Source: Rhipicephalus microplus
Taxonomy: Eukaryota; Arthropoda; Arachnida; Ixodida; Ixodidae
Direction of reading: 5' to 3'
Length of the DNA: 64,000 bases
Assembly: GCF_043290135.1 (NCBI RefSeq)
Contig: NW_027464783.1
Coordinates: forward strand, 232,001-296,000
The notes beneath the pieces were generated by a model that saw only the letters and a list, made by a program, of their open reading frames with translations, did not search any database and had not been told where the DNA came from. Both the position numbers and the translations under genes were made by a program. Shown piece by piece: positions 24,700-35,615 of this stretch (position 1 is its first letter; every line of letters starts with the position of its first letter).

Positions 24700-26060
24700 T
24701 CACTTTAAAATCAGCACAACGTTACGGGGTGGAGGTAAATGATGTCACACATATCTTCCGTGTCATGATAATCATGTTTGAATGTGTCGTTTACTTTTGT
24801 CATCTGTTCACGTCATTTAGTATATGTGGAGCTAGCGAAATGCCTGCGAGCACGCTATGAGCGTGGTATGTTGTCATGTTCTTACATGACACGCGTGTCA
24901 GGATTATCATGTTTGCACCAGTCATATATTTCGTGATCCATTGATGTCACGTAACACCAAATTTGGTATATATGGAGCAAGCAAAATGGCCCCGAGTGCA
25001 ACATGAAGGGCCCAATATACTTCATTGTAGCGTTGACGGGTGCGCACGCTAGGCACAGCGACGCTACGTTAGCAAAACACGAGCACTGTATAGTCTGACG
25101 CCAGGCGCGACCCGACAGCAAACGCCCCGAGCTGCAACATGCTGCATTTTGCGCATATGCGTTACCCACACAACACTGCGTATACCTTTCTTCGCGACAG
25201 AGGGACGCTGGACGCGCTGAAACGCGCATGCGTCAGAGCAACGCAGCTCGGCGCGTGCCTGCGAGTATATGGCAGGACTGGCGCTTGGCATGGCAACGCT
25301 GGCGTGACGCGACGAAATGAACGTCAGCGAGCACGCGCACCATGGCACTTCGAAATGTATTGGCACCTTAACTGTGGCATGTAGTCACGTTCTCACAAAA
25401 CACGCACCTCATGATTATCATGTTTGCACCAGTCACGTACCTTTGTCGTTCATTGACGTCACGTATTACCAAACATGGCATATGTGAAGCTAGCGAAACG
25501 GCCGTGAGCGCATCATGAGTGTGGCATGTAGCCATGGTATATAACATGCATGTCGTGATTATCAATGTTGGATGTGTCATTTACCTATGTCGTCCTTTCG
25601 CGTCACGTAATACCGAATTCGGTACATGTGGAGCTAGCGAAACGGCCGCTAGCGCATCATGAGCGTAGCATGTAGTCATGTTGTTCCATGACACGTGTCT
25701 CATGAGTATCATGCTTACACTAGTCGCATACCTTCGCCATCCATTCCCGTACCGTAATACCAAATTTGGTATATGTGACCCAAGCGAAACGGCCGCGAGC
25801 GCATCATGAGCGTGGCATGTGGTCATGTTAGTACATGACACACATGTCACGATTTTTATGTTAGGGTCTGTTCCTTGTGTTCGCCATGCAATTATGTCAT
25901 AACATACCAGTTTTGCAACATGTCCTGTGAACGAGTTCACCGCAAGAGCAGCAAGACCATGAAATGTAACTCATGACAATAATGACATACATGTCATGAT
26001 TTTGATGTTATGTCTAGTCACTTAAGCTCGCCATATAGTAATGTCATGCCGTACCAAGTT
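24700..26060. repeat. ~145-bp satellite-like tandem array with one insertion
   Basis: The word GCTAGCGAAA or a variant recurs at about 24831, 24975, 25489, 25633 and 25780, giving periods of 144-147 bp except for one 514-bp step. Each unit also has GCATCATGAGCGTGGCATGT, CATGACACG.ATGTCATGA and a palindromic ACCAAATTTGGTAT-like segment. Units at the right end (about 25850-26060) are more degraded. Non-coding. Confidence 0.85.
25006..25370. mobile_element. ~365-bp insertion within the 145-bp array
   Basis: Accounts for the extra ~369 bp in the 514-bp step of the array. The edges AAGGGCCCAATATACTTC and, inverted, AAGGTGCCAATACATTTCG are imperfect terminal inverted repeats. The interior is GC- and CpG-rich, unlike the AT-rich array. 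No ORF was recognised. A non-autonomous DNA element is the likely explanation. Confidence 0.6.
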
Positions 26061-26112
26061 TGGTATCGATATCATTATCGAAATGGACAGGAGAGCTAGA
26101 AGTCGTAGGCGG

Positions 26113-26268
<156 letters not shown>

Positions 26269-26375
26269 CCATAAGGTCACCGAAGCTCGCTAAGAAATGC
26301 TTCGCATTTAATAGCTTGCCGTTTGAACGGTGAAGGACGTGAACCTCGGTGGATGGTAATGGAGAAAAAGAACAT

Positions 26376-26579
26376 CCTCGGTGGATCAATGCACCGCCTC
26401 GCATTCACGACACGGAGGTTCTACGTTCGACATCGCGCACAAGAGTCTTTTTCTGGATTTTTTTCCTCCTTGAGTTTTCATATATAAAGATACGTATACA
26501 TATACGGTGCATGACATTGACGCCGGCGGCGAAATCCAGCCCAGAGTGTCCATATAATTGCTATCGCAATAAAAAAAAA
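26376..26579 (+). mobile_element. tRNA-derived SINE (family S2), copy 2
   Basis: Shares with 1504-1737 the block around GACGCCGGCGGCGAAATCCA and the following GAGTGTCCATATAATTGC-like text, and ends in A9 (about 26570). The head has GGTGGATCAATGCACC and a degenerate B box GTTCTACGTTCGACATC. CCTCGGTGGAT is also present at 26344-26354, a possible partial duplication of the 5' end. Confidence 0.7.
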
Positions 26580-26689
26580 TGGAAGAACCCTTATGCTTCA
26601 CCTTTAAGTGTTGAGCGTGATAGTGAAATTCGGCCCTTAGTGCGCCCTTCAAATCATAAGTGCATACTTAATAATAAAATAATATTATG

Positions 26690-26695
<6 letters not shown>

Positions 26696-26727
<32 letters not shown>

Positions 26728-26748
26728 ACACACACGCACACACACACA
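26696..26748. repeat. (CA)n microsatellite
   Basis: An imperfect CA run of about 26 units with CTCA and CGCA interruptions. Confidence 0.95.
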
Positions 26749-26799
26749 GTAAATTGTACCAGCGCATGCTCGAATGGTACATACAGATTTTTTATCTAA

Positions 26800-26965
26800 A
26801 GCAAGCGTCTCATGGCCTCCAAGATACATGCCGCACACTTGCCATCTCGGAGGCCGTAAAGAGTCTGAGAATGCGTCACAGATGGCAGCAGATTATCTAG
26901 CGTTTGCTGTTTGCTTGATCACTGCCTATAGGGAGGCATGATATGTTTTCCGCTAGATGGACAAA
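26800..26965 (+). mobile_element. ~160-bp interspersed repeat (family X), copy 1
   Basis: Matches the reverse complement of 50912-51072 through CATGGCCTCCAAGATA, TATCTAGCGTTTGCTGTT, GCTTGATCA and CGCTAGATGGACA. The TCTAGCG/CGCTAGA pair is inverted within the unit. Non-coding. The family is unknown to me. Confidence 0.7.
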
Positions 26966-27030
26966 GTCGCCCATTGTTAGAGCTGTTTGAAAGTTCCTGT
27001 GTATTTTAGTGGCGATGGCTGCACTATCTC

Positions 27031-27375
27031 GGCCTTTTTAGAAGTAGTTTGACGGCCTCCCAAATGCGCCTACAAATCGCCGAATGGGCTCGTTTTCGTC
27101 GCGACACCTGTAGAACAAAATGCGTTAAGGAGACTCCTTCCACTACATAGCATTTATGTAATTTTTTTTTCAATGCAGCTGCAAGTAGCATCGTGGCTTT
27201 GTGGTAGGTCACGTGCTTTCCACGCGAACGGCCCGGGTTTGATCCTCTAGGGGATCGAACATTTTATTTCCTTCTCTGTCGATTTTTCGCTCATGGTTGA
27301 TTTTTCGCTTACAACCAACGGTGCCGACGCCGACAGTGAAATTTCTGTGACACGAGCTCTCTAGCTGTATAGCGT
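27031..27375 (+). mobile_element. tRNA-derived SINE (family S3), plus-strand copy
   Basis: Matches the reverse complement of 43938-44296 along its whole length: GGCCTTTTT start, CCGAATGGGCTCGTTTTCG, AATGCGTTAAGGAGACTC, a tRNA-like block with TGGCTTTGTGGTAGG and GGCCCGGGTTTGATCC, a TTTTTCGCT body and a GAGCTCTCTAGC end. It is directly followed by the ~690-bp repeat copy 2. Confidence 0.8.
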
Positions 27376-28311
27376 TAAAACGCCAGGCCTGTCTTAACGG
27401 CACACCAGTCACAGCAAAAGCTAGAAGATCGGCTTTTCAGAGCCCTTCCTAAACACTACTTGGGTAACTTCTGCTAGCACACTTGCTTGATTCCCACTAC
27501 GGCAATAATATTTAAAAGTTTAGGGTAGTAGGCTGGCGTTCGCTATGCTATTTTTCATCATTCTTCCTAGAAGCGTCGTATCCGCTAAACTATTGCGAGG
27601 AATTATGTGCCAATTCTTCATGGAGTGGCTGACGGCGATGAGGAATTATGTCTAAAGTGGCTAGATGGACAGATATGTTGGGTTTAACGTCCAAAAACCG
27701 CCATATGATTATGAGAGACGCTGTAGTGGATGGCTTGGAAAATTTCTACCACCTGGGGTTCTTTAAGGTGCGCCCAAATCTGAGGACAAGGTTCTACAAT
27801 CTTTCTGCCGCCATCGAAAATGCAGCCGCCGCAGCCGGGATTCGATCTTGTGGCCTGCGGGTCAGCAGCCGAGTACCTTAGCCACTAGAACGCCGCTGTG
27901 GGGCCCTGAAGTGGCTATGCGCCACAGTTAATAGCTGAACAAAAGCAAGCTTTTGAAATGCGTAATTGCATTGGACTACCACTCGTTACGCTATTCGCAT
28001 TGGGTGACGACTGCTTGTTTTTTCGCTGATCGCCTAATAAGTCGTATTAACACGATGGCTTTCCCGACATGAAGCCTGCTTAAGGCAAGTTCGCCAACAA
28101 GTCCCAAGCACTGCCGTAGCTCAGTGGGCTGGGCTGGCACCCAGCGGACCCAGGTTCGAGCCCCAGTGTGTCATTATTACTAGGGTTTTCTCTTCTAATT
28201 TCGTGCGATGTGATTACGGAAGCCGGCGGAGACGGAGGCGGCGGACAACTACAGCGCTGCGCATGACCCGAGTTGTGATCTCATAACAGCTTTCACTGTA
28301 CATCGTGGAAT
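27376..28311 (+). mobile_element. ~690-bp tick repeat, copy 2, split by a SINE
   Basis: Collinear with 4292-4976 from CGCCAGGCCTG to ACAGCTTTCACTGTA. Interrupted after GGAATTATGTCT by a SINE (27664-27908, minus) flanked by AAGTGGCTA duplications, so the repeat is older than the SINE. The tRNA-like module at about 28110-28170 has B box GGTTCGAGCCCC. Its right end abuts a Penelope-like terminus. Confidence 0.8.
27655..27917 (-). mobile_element. Ruka-like SINE nested in the ~690-bp repeat
   Basis: Minus-strand copy with head (GCCGCAGCCGGGATTCGATC on plus, complementary to the B box) and body. The flanking direct repeat AAGTGGCTA (27655-27663 and 27909-27917) is the target-site duplication. Removing one copy restores alignment with copy 1 of the host repeat at about 4571. 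The (AATC)n tail is lost. Confidence 0.85.
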
Positions 28312-28438
28312 ATCTTACAGCGCGACGGGTTAGATACGGACACAGAAGGGACACAGCGCTGAACTCTCAACTGAAATTTATTTGGAAAGAAAAAGGATTT
28401 TATTATATAGAAAAATAAAGAAAATATTCCACGATGAA
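28312..28438. mobile_element. Penelope-like terminal hairpin fragment
   Basis: The 13-bp word CATCGTGGAATAT (about 28312) is inverted as ATATTCCACGATG (about 28425). Between them lies GGGACACAGCGCTGAACTCT followed by CAACTGAAATTTATTT, related to the B/B' ends near 14.85 and 16.2 kb. No coding sequence is present. Confidence 0.5.
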
Positions 28439-28935
28439 CATCCACCAACTCGCCCAACTCATGATTCTGCTTTCATTGTAAATCTATCGTGATTATGTGC
28501 AACAGAAACCGGGCTGAACTTGTTACTCACCACTGGTCCACTAAATATGTTGACAGGGGACTGGTGGCAAACACCAATACTGATTTCTAAAGAGGCATAA
28601 CCAGTTTTTAGAGAAGCACTAATAAGCCATCGGGACTGACTACAGTGATAAGCAACATGGCAACACGTTTCCACTTCACTAAAACTTCTGTACGACGTGC
28701 TGCCCTGGTATGTCTAACGAGAAAATACTACGAAATTAGGAAGGCTACGGTGGCTGTGAATTTCGCCGAACACTTATGCAACGTCGGCGGCTTCAATGTA
28801 AATGTGCCTATTTGCCTTGCAAGAGGGGCCACCTCCTCTGGTGTGCTAGGCGGTAGCTGCTGAGTTATCCTCAGACAAGTTCTGGTGGAGGATTGCTCGG
28901 CCGCTTCCGTTTTTTGTCTTCTGCCCTCGGGTGTT
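28439..28935. other. Unassigned stretch
   Basis: May continue the Penelope-like sequence (CCACCAACTCGCCCAACTCA follows the hairpin), but no domain can be read. No other feature is seen. Confidence 0.35.
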
Positions 28936-29020
28936 GACTATTTTTATTTTTATTTATTTATCACATACTGCGGACCAAGTATGGTCCATGCAGGAGAGGG
29001 CAATACAGTTCAAAATTCTT

Positions 29021-29843
29021 CTACATACATACACTTCCGCTGCAGTATACATTCACTGCAGAACAAAATTCATGTACACTAAAATTTTGTGAAAAACAAG
29101 GGACAAATACAGGCAAAGAAGCAGACTTAAGCAACAAGAAAAGGGTATAGTTTCCTCTCGGCGTGTTGAGCATAGGGGAATCATGGGGCAGAGCATTCCA
29201 ATCAGAGACAGTTCTCGGGAAAAATGAATACTTGTAAAATGTTAGTGCGTGCAAATATAGGTGTAATGCTACGACTATGTTTATGACGTGAAGACCTGGT
29301 TGTGTCCTGTGTTATGTAATCTGGTGCATGCGATCCTGATCTGGAAAAGTATAAAAGGCGGAAAAAGTTAAGCCGTGCAGTTTTCCTTCGATCGGCCAAA
29401 AGTTGGAGGTTCGCATCCTGCAACAGAGCTGACGGCGAATCGCGACATCTATACCGGTTGTATATTAATCGAGCAGCTAATCGTTGTATTTTTTCTATTT
29501 TCTGTATATTACCAGCTGTGTGAGGGTCCCACACAATGCTGGTATATTCAAGAGAAGGACGAACTATGACTTTATAGGCTCTAAGTTTTAGTGAACTAGA
29601 AGAACGACCCAATTTATATTTTAGAAAGCCTAATTTTCTCCTGGCAGCAGAACATATATCATCAATATGTGCTGTCCAGCTAAGCTTCGAAGTAATCGTT
29701 ACGCCCAAGTACTTGAATTCTTCTACTTGCCTGATAGCGTATCCACCTACATTATAAGTAAACTCCAGTTTTCGGATTTTGTTACTCAGACATAAATATG
29801 CAGTTTTCTCAAAATAAATACCATTTCCCACTTTTCGCACCAT
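29021..29843 (-). pseudogene. LINE-A ORF2, C-terminal region
   Basis: Follows the reverse transcriptase after a frameshift near 29.84 kb. It reads VEEFKYLGVTITSKLSW, then ICSAARRKLGFLKYKL, IVRPSLEYTSIVWDPHT and IEKIQRLAARLIYNRY, the conserved post-RT region of CR1/L2-type LINEs. A second frameshift near 29.23 kb separates it from YKYSFFPRTVSDWNALP, the typical C-terminal motif, which is read in the 29021-29254 frame. The ORF would be required for retrotransposition by binding its own RNA, but the frameshifts make it non-functional. Confidence 0.85.
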
Positions 29844-31093
29844 TCTTTTATGTAGATTAAGTTCTCACACAAGTCATGCTGGTCAGAGATAGAATTTATG
29901 GTATTAAAAATTATGCAATCGTCTGCAAATAACTTAACAGACACGCCAGGTCGAATGGCTTGAACTAAATCGTTATTATAAAGAATAAATAGTATAGGCC
30001 CGAGAACTGACCCATGCGGGACTCCAGATAACACCCCCAAATAACCAGAGGTGAAACCGTTTATATCTACGTACTGTTTTGTGTTCGCTAAGTATGCTAT
30101 GACCCAGTTAATTATTTCCGGAGGAATGCCAATAACCTTCATCTTATCTATTAGTATGATATGCGGGACCTTGTCAAAGGCCTTGGAAAAGTCCATAACG
30201 ATGACATCAACCTGTCCAGACTTGTCCAGAATTTTGGAGAACTCGTTAACAGTTGCTAATAATTGTGTGGTGGTAGATAATCCCCGTCGGAAGCTATGTT
30301 GCGCGCTGTGAATTACTTTATTTTGTTCAAGAAAAGTATTTAAATATTTCGCTATAATATGTTCAAGTAATTTGTAACAAATACAGGTAAGGGAGATTGG
30401 TCGATAATTGCTGACTAATAATCTGTTACCTTTCTTAAATACCGGAATTACACGTGCTAGCAGCCAATCGTCGGGCACTGAACTAGTTTTAATCGAAACA
30501 TCAAATATTATTACTAGGAATCTAACTATAATTTCAGCATACCTCTTTAGAAAAACAGCTGGAATACCGTCAGGGCCGGTCGATTTTTTTACGTCTAGCC
30601 GCAATAATAGTTCTGTCACTCCTTCCAAGGATATATTTATTAGGCTTGAAGGACCTGGCACCATCATAATACTCAAGTTTCGTGGTCTTGAGAAAACGCT
30701 CTGAAAGTAGGAATTAAATGCGTTTGCTATTTCGTTTTTATTTGTGACAGCGGTTTTTCCGTTCATTATTTCATCAGGGATACGGTTGTCTTTGTTTTGC
30801 AAGAACTGGTAAAATTTTCGTGGACTCTCTGCCGCAAAGCGGCCTAGTGTCTCGGTGTAATAATGATCCCTAGCCTCCTTCAACTTGGATGCTAAAGTAT
30901 CTCTTAGATCGTGCAGAACTACATCTTTAGCTATTTTTTGCTTTCTTCGCCTTTTACTTTTGCGTTTTAGGTGAATTAGATCGCGCGTTATCCAAGGGTT
31001 TGTACGGCCAACTTTTTTTAAGTTTATCTGGAACGAAATTGCGAATGCAGAAGTGGCAATAAAATTTAAATCGTGTCCATAGCGAGTGAACAC
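29786..31093 (-). pseudogene. LINE-A ORF2, reverse transcriptase domain
   Basis: The translation contains the RT blocks in order: KKSTGPDGIPAVFLKRYA, VIPVFKKGNRL, NYRPISLTCICYKLLEHI, VIVMDFSKAFDKVPH, GVPHGSVLGPILFILY and the catalytic FADD (LFADDCIIFNT). The usual GVPQGS is GVPHGS. The leading NPWITRDLIHLKRKSKR is the linker after the endonuclease. Length (~435 codons) covers the complete RT. Single-base disruptions at both ends separate it from the neighbouring frames, so this copy is inactive although the catalytic triad region is readable. Confidence 0.9.
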
Positions 31094-31496
31094 TGCCGTC
31101 GCAAAATGATAGCAAAGCTTCTTCTAGGTAGTGAACAATCTGGAAATCGTCTGCAGCAGAATACTGTTTTACAACTACGGGCTCAGGTCTAGATGACCTT
31201 GTTCTACGAGGTAAAGAACAATTGAAATTGACCAATTTGTGATCAGAAATGCCATCTAAAACTGTTGCCATACAGGATTCAAAACTTGTGGAACAGAAAA
31301 CGGGATCTAGTATTGAAGAAGCTGAACTTGTCACGCTCGTAGGATCAAGGACTGTTTGCGTAAGGGAGTAAGCAAGCAACATGTCTAGTAATATTTCAGC
31401 ACTCTGCACATCAATAGAACCACATTTCATCGATTTCCAATGCATGCCTGGCATATTAAAATCACCTGCACTAGGAAGGCGATGGCACAAATTCAA
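30954..31496 (-). pseudogene. LINE-A ORF2, C-terminal half of APE endonuclease
   Basis: Starts at the point of 5' truncation. It shows GDFNMPGMHW (the GDFN catalytic motif), LDPVF and ISDHKLVNFN (the SDH catalytic motif) of apurinic-type LINE endonucleases, then CIRNFVPDKLKK, after which the frame is lost. The upstream N-terminal catalytic residues are missing. An in-frame TAG lies just above 31503. Confidence 0.85.
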
Positions 31497-31503
31497 GTTG
31501 ATG

Positions 31504-31909
31504 TTGCTTGACGCCTAATAACAACATTCACAACGGAAGTAGGAAAACGTAAACATGACACAAGCTCTCACTATCAAAGCAGACAGTCAGTGATCATCTC
31601 GTATGTGTGTTTTTCTTCCGTATTTGTTATTTTGGCAGGTCATCAAATAGTGTTTGTCTATTCTTGTTGTTCCTTCCTGTTGCCTACCTGGGGCCAAGGC
31701 TTCAGTATCAGCCAACTAGGTCATCGTTCCATCCTGGTGCTGTTATCCTGTATTTTTTATTTTGCATCATCGAATAAAAGACGACGTGGCTGTGGGCGAG
31801 CCCTCTTGAGACACTAGGCAAGTGCTGTCTAGACGCGTCCAATATTTGTAAGAAAAGGAGCAGGTCTGCTAAGAAACTACCATATCGTTCTGTTGCCCAA
31901 GTACTCACG
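31504..31909. other. Unassigned stretch
   Basis: Short AT-rich interval between LINE-A and a SINE. No feature is recognised. Confidence 0.4.
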
Positions 31910-32190
31910 AAAATAAATTGCCACGCAGTGGTGGTCTAGTTGCCAAGGTACTCGGCTGCTGACCGGCAAGTCGCGGGGCTCCATCGCAGCTGCGACAGCT
32001 GCATTTTCGATGGAGGTGAAATTGCTGTAAGCTTGTGTGCTCAGTTTTGGGTGCACGTTAAAGAACCCCAGGTGGTCTAAATTTCCGGAGCCCTCTACTA
32101 AAGCATCCCTGATAATCTTATGGTAGTTTTTGGACGTTAAACTGCATATATCAATCAATCAATCAATCAATCAATCACCAAAATAAATTG
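31910..32190 (+). mobile_element. Ruka-like SINE, full length, with target-site duplication
   Basis: Full-length plus-strand copy: tRNA-like head TGGTCTAGTTGCCAAGGTAC (A box) and a degenerate B box near 31975, a body with GGTGCACGTTAAAGAACCCC and TAATCTTATGGTAGTTTTTG, and an (AATC)n tail to 32176. The direct repeat AAAATAAATTG flanks it (31910-31920 and 32180-32190). It serves here as the reference for the other copies. Confidence 0.92.
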
Positions 32191-33959
32191 AAGCCCGTCG
32201 AATTTCTACGCACTTCTTCAATGACTCAGTAGAATCAAATAAACCTCCTTAACAATGAAGTGGTTTCAGTCTTCGGAACATCTAAGCAACAGCGGATCCT
32301 CATGTATACGACTAGTTACTTCCTATTGGGAAAGGACAAGTGGATTAGAAACGTTGGCATACGCAACAAAGTACGTGGAACTAACAGCCACTTTCACGAG
32401 GAAGCTTAAACGAGAAGGCGGGGTAAGATATAAAGAACACCGACATTTCACTGAAGATGGCAGAGCTATGCTTAGTTGATGGTTCTCCTTTATTCCTGTT
32501 AGAATGACATAAGCACCATGGCCAACACAGCACAAGCATAACCGAGGCACAGATGAGAAAGCTGCTGGCTGCATCACGGTGGACTGAACCACAAAGCTAT
32601 TATCATGTCCCCTTATCCTAAGGTACATTGCTCACATAAAACATTAATTTGCGTCATTATTGTACAAAGCGAAAATTTCAGCAGCACTACCAAAATACCA
32701 TGGTCGTTAGAGTAAATAATCTTCCTATTTTTCGGTCTCCCGTATCAAAGAATATAACAAACAAAAAACGCGTACCCATACCTTTGCGTAATGTTTGCAG
32801 ATCGTTTGTTTCTCTAAAGTCAGTACTTGCTTCTTGGTAGCGGCCATGAAAGTAAGAGAATCTGTGGAGATGTTTTCCAAAAAAAAATCTCACTAATAGT
32901 TTTTATATATATGACAGCCCCCCAACCATCCTAATGAAAGGCTCCTGAAAAATCATCAGACAATAGGCAGCCGAATGCCACAATAATAACACTTTGTTAG
33001 TAATCTTGTTCGCACAGTAGGTATACGTTCTTGTTAATTATAAGAATGACCCTTAAATGAAGTGATCTGTTAATGTGAGACTAGTGGCTTACGCAGAATG
33101 TTTATACAACATAGAAAACCGAGTTTATGAGCACATTGCTGGGTAGTCCAGGAAAGGCTATAGGTACCAAAGAGTAAACTGTGCATCGAGGACAGCTGTA
33201 ATCTTGTATAATGTATTGTAATATCATATAAAATTTAGCGCAGAGGTACGTGAAACTATAAACAAGCTTGATCAGTGCGCTTTTCTTCCTAATTGTATGG
33301 TCTCGTCATCCGAGTTCACGTTCGCTATTTGCAGTAGGCAACAGTGCCATAGACGTGTATCATAGTTTAGGCGCATTTAACCACATGATACACCGCTTTT
33401 TGTGCGAGCCTATAGAGCCCTCTCTACACCACTAGTTGTTGGTCATCGAGTTACAACAGCTAGTTTGTTAGTTGTCATATCTTAATTGTTTGATTTATGA
33501 TCGAATGATGTTTTTGTCAACTACTTCTACATCCTGTACGATGCCCTGGTATGTACCGTCGTCTGCACGCAAGATTAACACGAACGCTCTGCTGGGTGCC
33601 ACTGAAACAGTTTTATGAACGCTGGCGCCGCGTAGCTTTGGGTTATATTGCCGAGATGTTACCCATGCATGCCCCTATGCTATACAAGCAAACCTAGGCA
33701 TTTATTTCGACAACAGCGCCCAGCGCTTCGCGGTTCACATCAGTCAAGGTAGTCCAGGTCATGCGTCGAAGCGTTCGTGTTAAGCTTGCTGACGACTGTA
33801 CACCCAGCGAGGTCTTCTTTCATTTTAGCTTCGCCGTAAGGACTCCATAGAATAGTAAGGCCTAGAGTTCGCCTAGCCTTGAGTAACGAAAACATACACT
33901 GATACACACAAAGCCAATAATGTGGTAGCGCTGGGAGGGAAAGTACAGAAAAAGGAACT
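32191..33959. other. Unassigned intergenic stretch
   Basis: AT-rich sequence, with short open frames only (32255-32479 plus and 32323-32628 minus) and no recognisable domain or repeat. Confidence 0.45.
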
Positions 33960-34283
33960 CGATGCGTGTAACTTTGTGAGACAGGAAGACGTCAGAGTGC
34001 ACCAGAGAAGAAACGTGAATTAGGGATATTATCGCTGAAATGATGAAGTAAATGGGCCGGGCACCTAGCTCTTAGGCAGGCTAGCTGCTGGCCATAAGGC
34101 TGACTAACTGAATTCCATGTGAAGGCAAACGTGTGAGAGGGAGACAGAAAATTTGGTGGGTAAATGAGAATAATAGGCGTGCAGGTATAACGTATCAGGA
34201 GAAAACACAGGATCAGGTTGATTGGCGGGATATGAGAGAGGGCTCTGCCCTGCAGTAGACGTAGTAGGGCTGATTATGATGGA
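33960..34283 (+). mobile_element. RTE-type LINE 3'-end fragment
   Basis: Contains TGATGAAGTAAATGGGCCGG, GGCAAACGTGTGAGAGGGAG, AAAATTTGGTGGGTAAATGA and the end GCCCTGCAGTAGACGTAGTA with GGGCTGATTATGATGG. These correspond in order to the C-terminal coding end and (ATG)n-type tail of the abundant RTE-like LINEs of arthropods. Highly degenerate, no open frame. The family call rests on recalled consensus, so it is moderate. Confidence 0.55.
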
Positions 34284-35281
34284 GAAATTTACATGAAAAC
34301 AAAGTTTAACAACTGCGTATTGTTTAGTACTTGTAATATTGTGTTCAAATCTCAAGTTGGAAGTTCTCGGTTCAAGTATGAAACAAAAAAATTCATATTC
34401 AGTTTCATGCAGCCTTCTTTCGTAATATTCTCAGAGAGTTTTCAGTCATGAAAACGGCCTGAAAATGAAGAAGATGCTTTACAGAGTAGTCACAATCGAT
34501 TAATCGTGCCCCATTGTATGCTAATGAAACTTTCCGGGCTCAAAAAATTATAAATTGTCTCTCCAGGGCTGAGAGCTTGCTAACCCAGGCTCATGCCAAT
34601 ACATGCGGTTCATGATTTTTTCGTGAACAATGGTCATCGTTAGCGAACCAACATTATATGCCTCACTTCTGAAGAGAACCCCAAAATACAAGATAAATGT
34701 TTTGTCTTTTTAAGATACCCACTGAATACACGCTGTTTTACATGATTCTTAACGTGCACTTGCATTTGTTTCATGCTGCGAAAATTTTTTCTTGCTTACT
34801 TAATAAGTCGATCGTGAATTATTTCGCACAGAAGTCCTGAGTTTGAAAAGTTTATAGAAAAAGTTCTTTTAATTATGGTAAAATATGAACTTATGCACTC
34901 ATACTATTTTCATCCTGCCGGGATTATATATCATTCTGTATAATTTTCTTCGAGAGCTGCCCCTGGTAACTGTATTGGTTCTTTCGTTCGCCTCGTCGAT
35001 AATGTCTACTGCGCCTCCATAAAGAAGATTCAACTTTTTTACGTATTCCTCTGCCATTCGCTAATAGAAACATTTGATCCTCTTTATTTTTTATCGATGC
35101 AATACCACCGCAATGCAGACATCTCTAACGTTATAACCACTGATGTCATTTTGTTTCTCTTTTTCTTATATCAGCCAGAGGCCCTCCTGGGTAAATTAGG
35201 TTATGAACCACATGTCCTTCCACCTCTTTGATCTTCTTATACTTTGGCTGTGGTAGCAGGAATAAGAGCTCGTCATCAATA
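34284..35281. other. Unassigned intergenic stretch
   Basis: AT-rich sequence with no open frame or repeat of note. It ends at the ACTAC target-site duplication of the BEL element. Confidence 0.45.
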
Positions 35282-35286
35282 ACTAC

Positions 35287-35494
35287 TGTTGTGACTTTCT
35301 TTATTCATTCTTGCAGCAGAATAGCAGTCATCATCATTATTGAGCCTCCTCACGAGCTGACGCTCGGCCTGGTGGCAGCGCCCGCTCACCCTTGTCTTTT
35401 TCTTTCTTTGGTTACATTGAAGCCTTTCATCTGGCAAGACGTGTTTTTGCTTGATGTGAGCCGCGCCGCAGCAGAAAAGGTCAGAGGTCCAACA
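35287..35494 (+). repeat. BEL 5' LTR
   Basis: Starts TGTTGTGACTTTC and ends GGTCCAACA, with TG...CA ends and matching TGTTG/CAACA tips. Preceded by ACTAC (35282-35286), which recurs immediately after the 3' LTR. Confidence 0.92.
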
Positions 35495-35497
35495 CAA

Positions 35498-35516
35498 GGT
35501 GCCGAAAACCCGGGAC
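35498..35516 (+). promoter_or_regulatory. Primer binding site, tRNA-Phe type
   Basis: GGTGCCGAAAACCCGGGAC begins 3 bases after the 5' LTR. It is complementary to the 3' end of animal tRNA-Phe (..CCCGGGTTTCGGCACCA) except for one extra A in the A-run. The tRNA match is from memory of tRNA-Phe. Confidence 0.7.
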
Positions 35517-35615
35517 CTTTGACGACGCCAACATCATTGACGTTAGGAGCCACAACACCTCGGAAGACGGTGCCTGCGATCTTGGCAAGATATTTATTAG
35601 ACAGCGGGCGGCAGA

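Larger units (their letters stand above)
28936..31503 (-). mobile_element. CR1/L2-type LINE, 5'-truncated (LINE-A)
   Basis: A minus-strand non-LTR retrotransposon running from the C-terminal half of the endonuclease through the reverse transcriptase to a (AAATA)n-type tail at 28936-28960. ORF1 and the N-terminal endonuclease are missing. The element is diverged from but collinear with LINE-B at 60.3-64 kb. No clear target duplication is visible at the edges. Confidence 0.85.

Noticed and set aside
29375..30704. Plus-strand frames of 64-98 codons
   Set aside because: Antisense shadows of the LINE-A reverse transcriptase.
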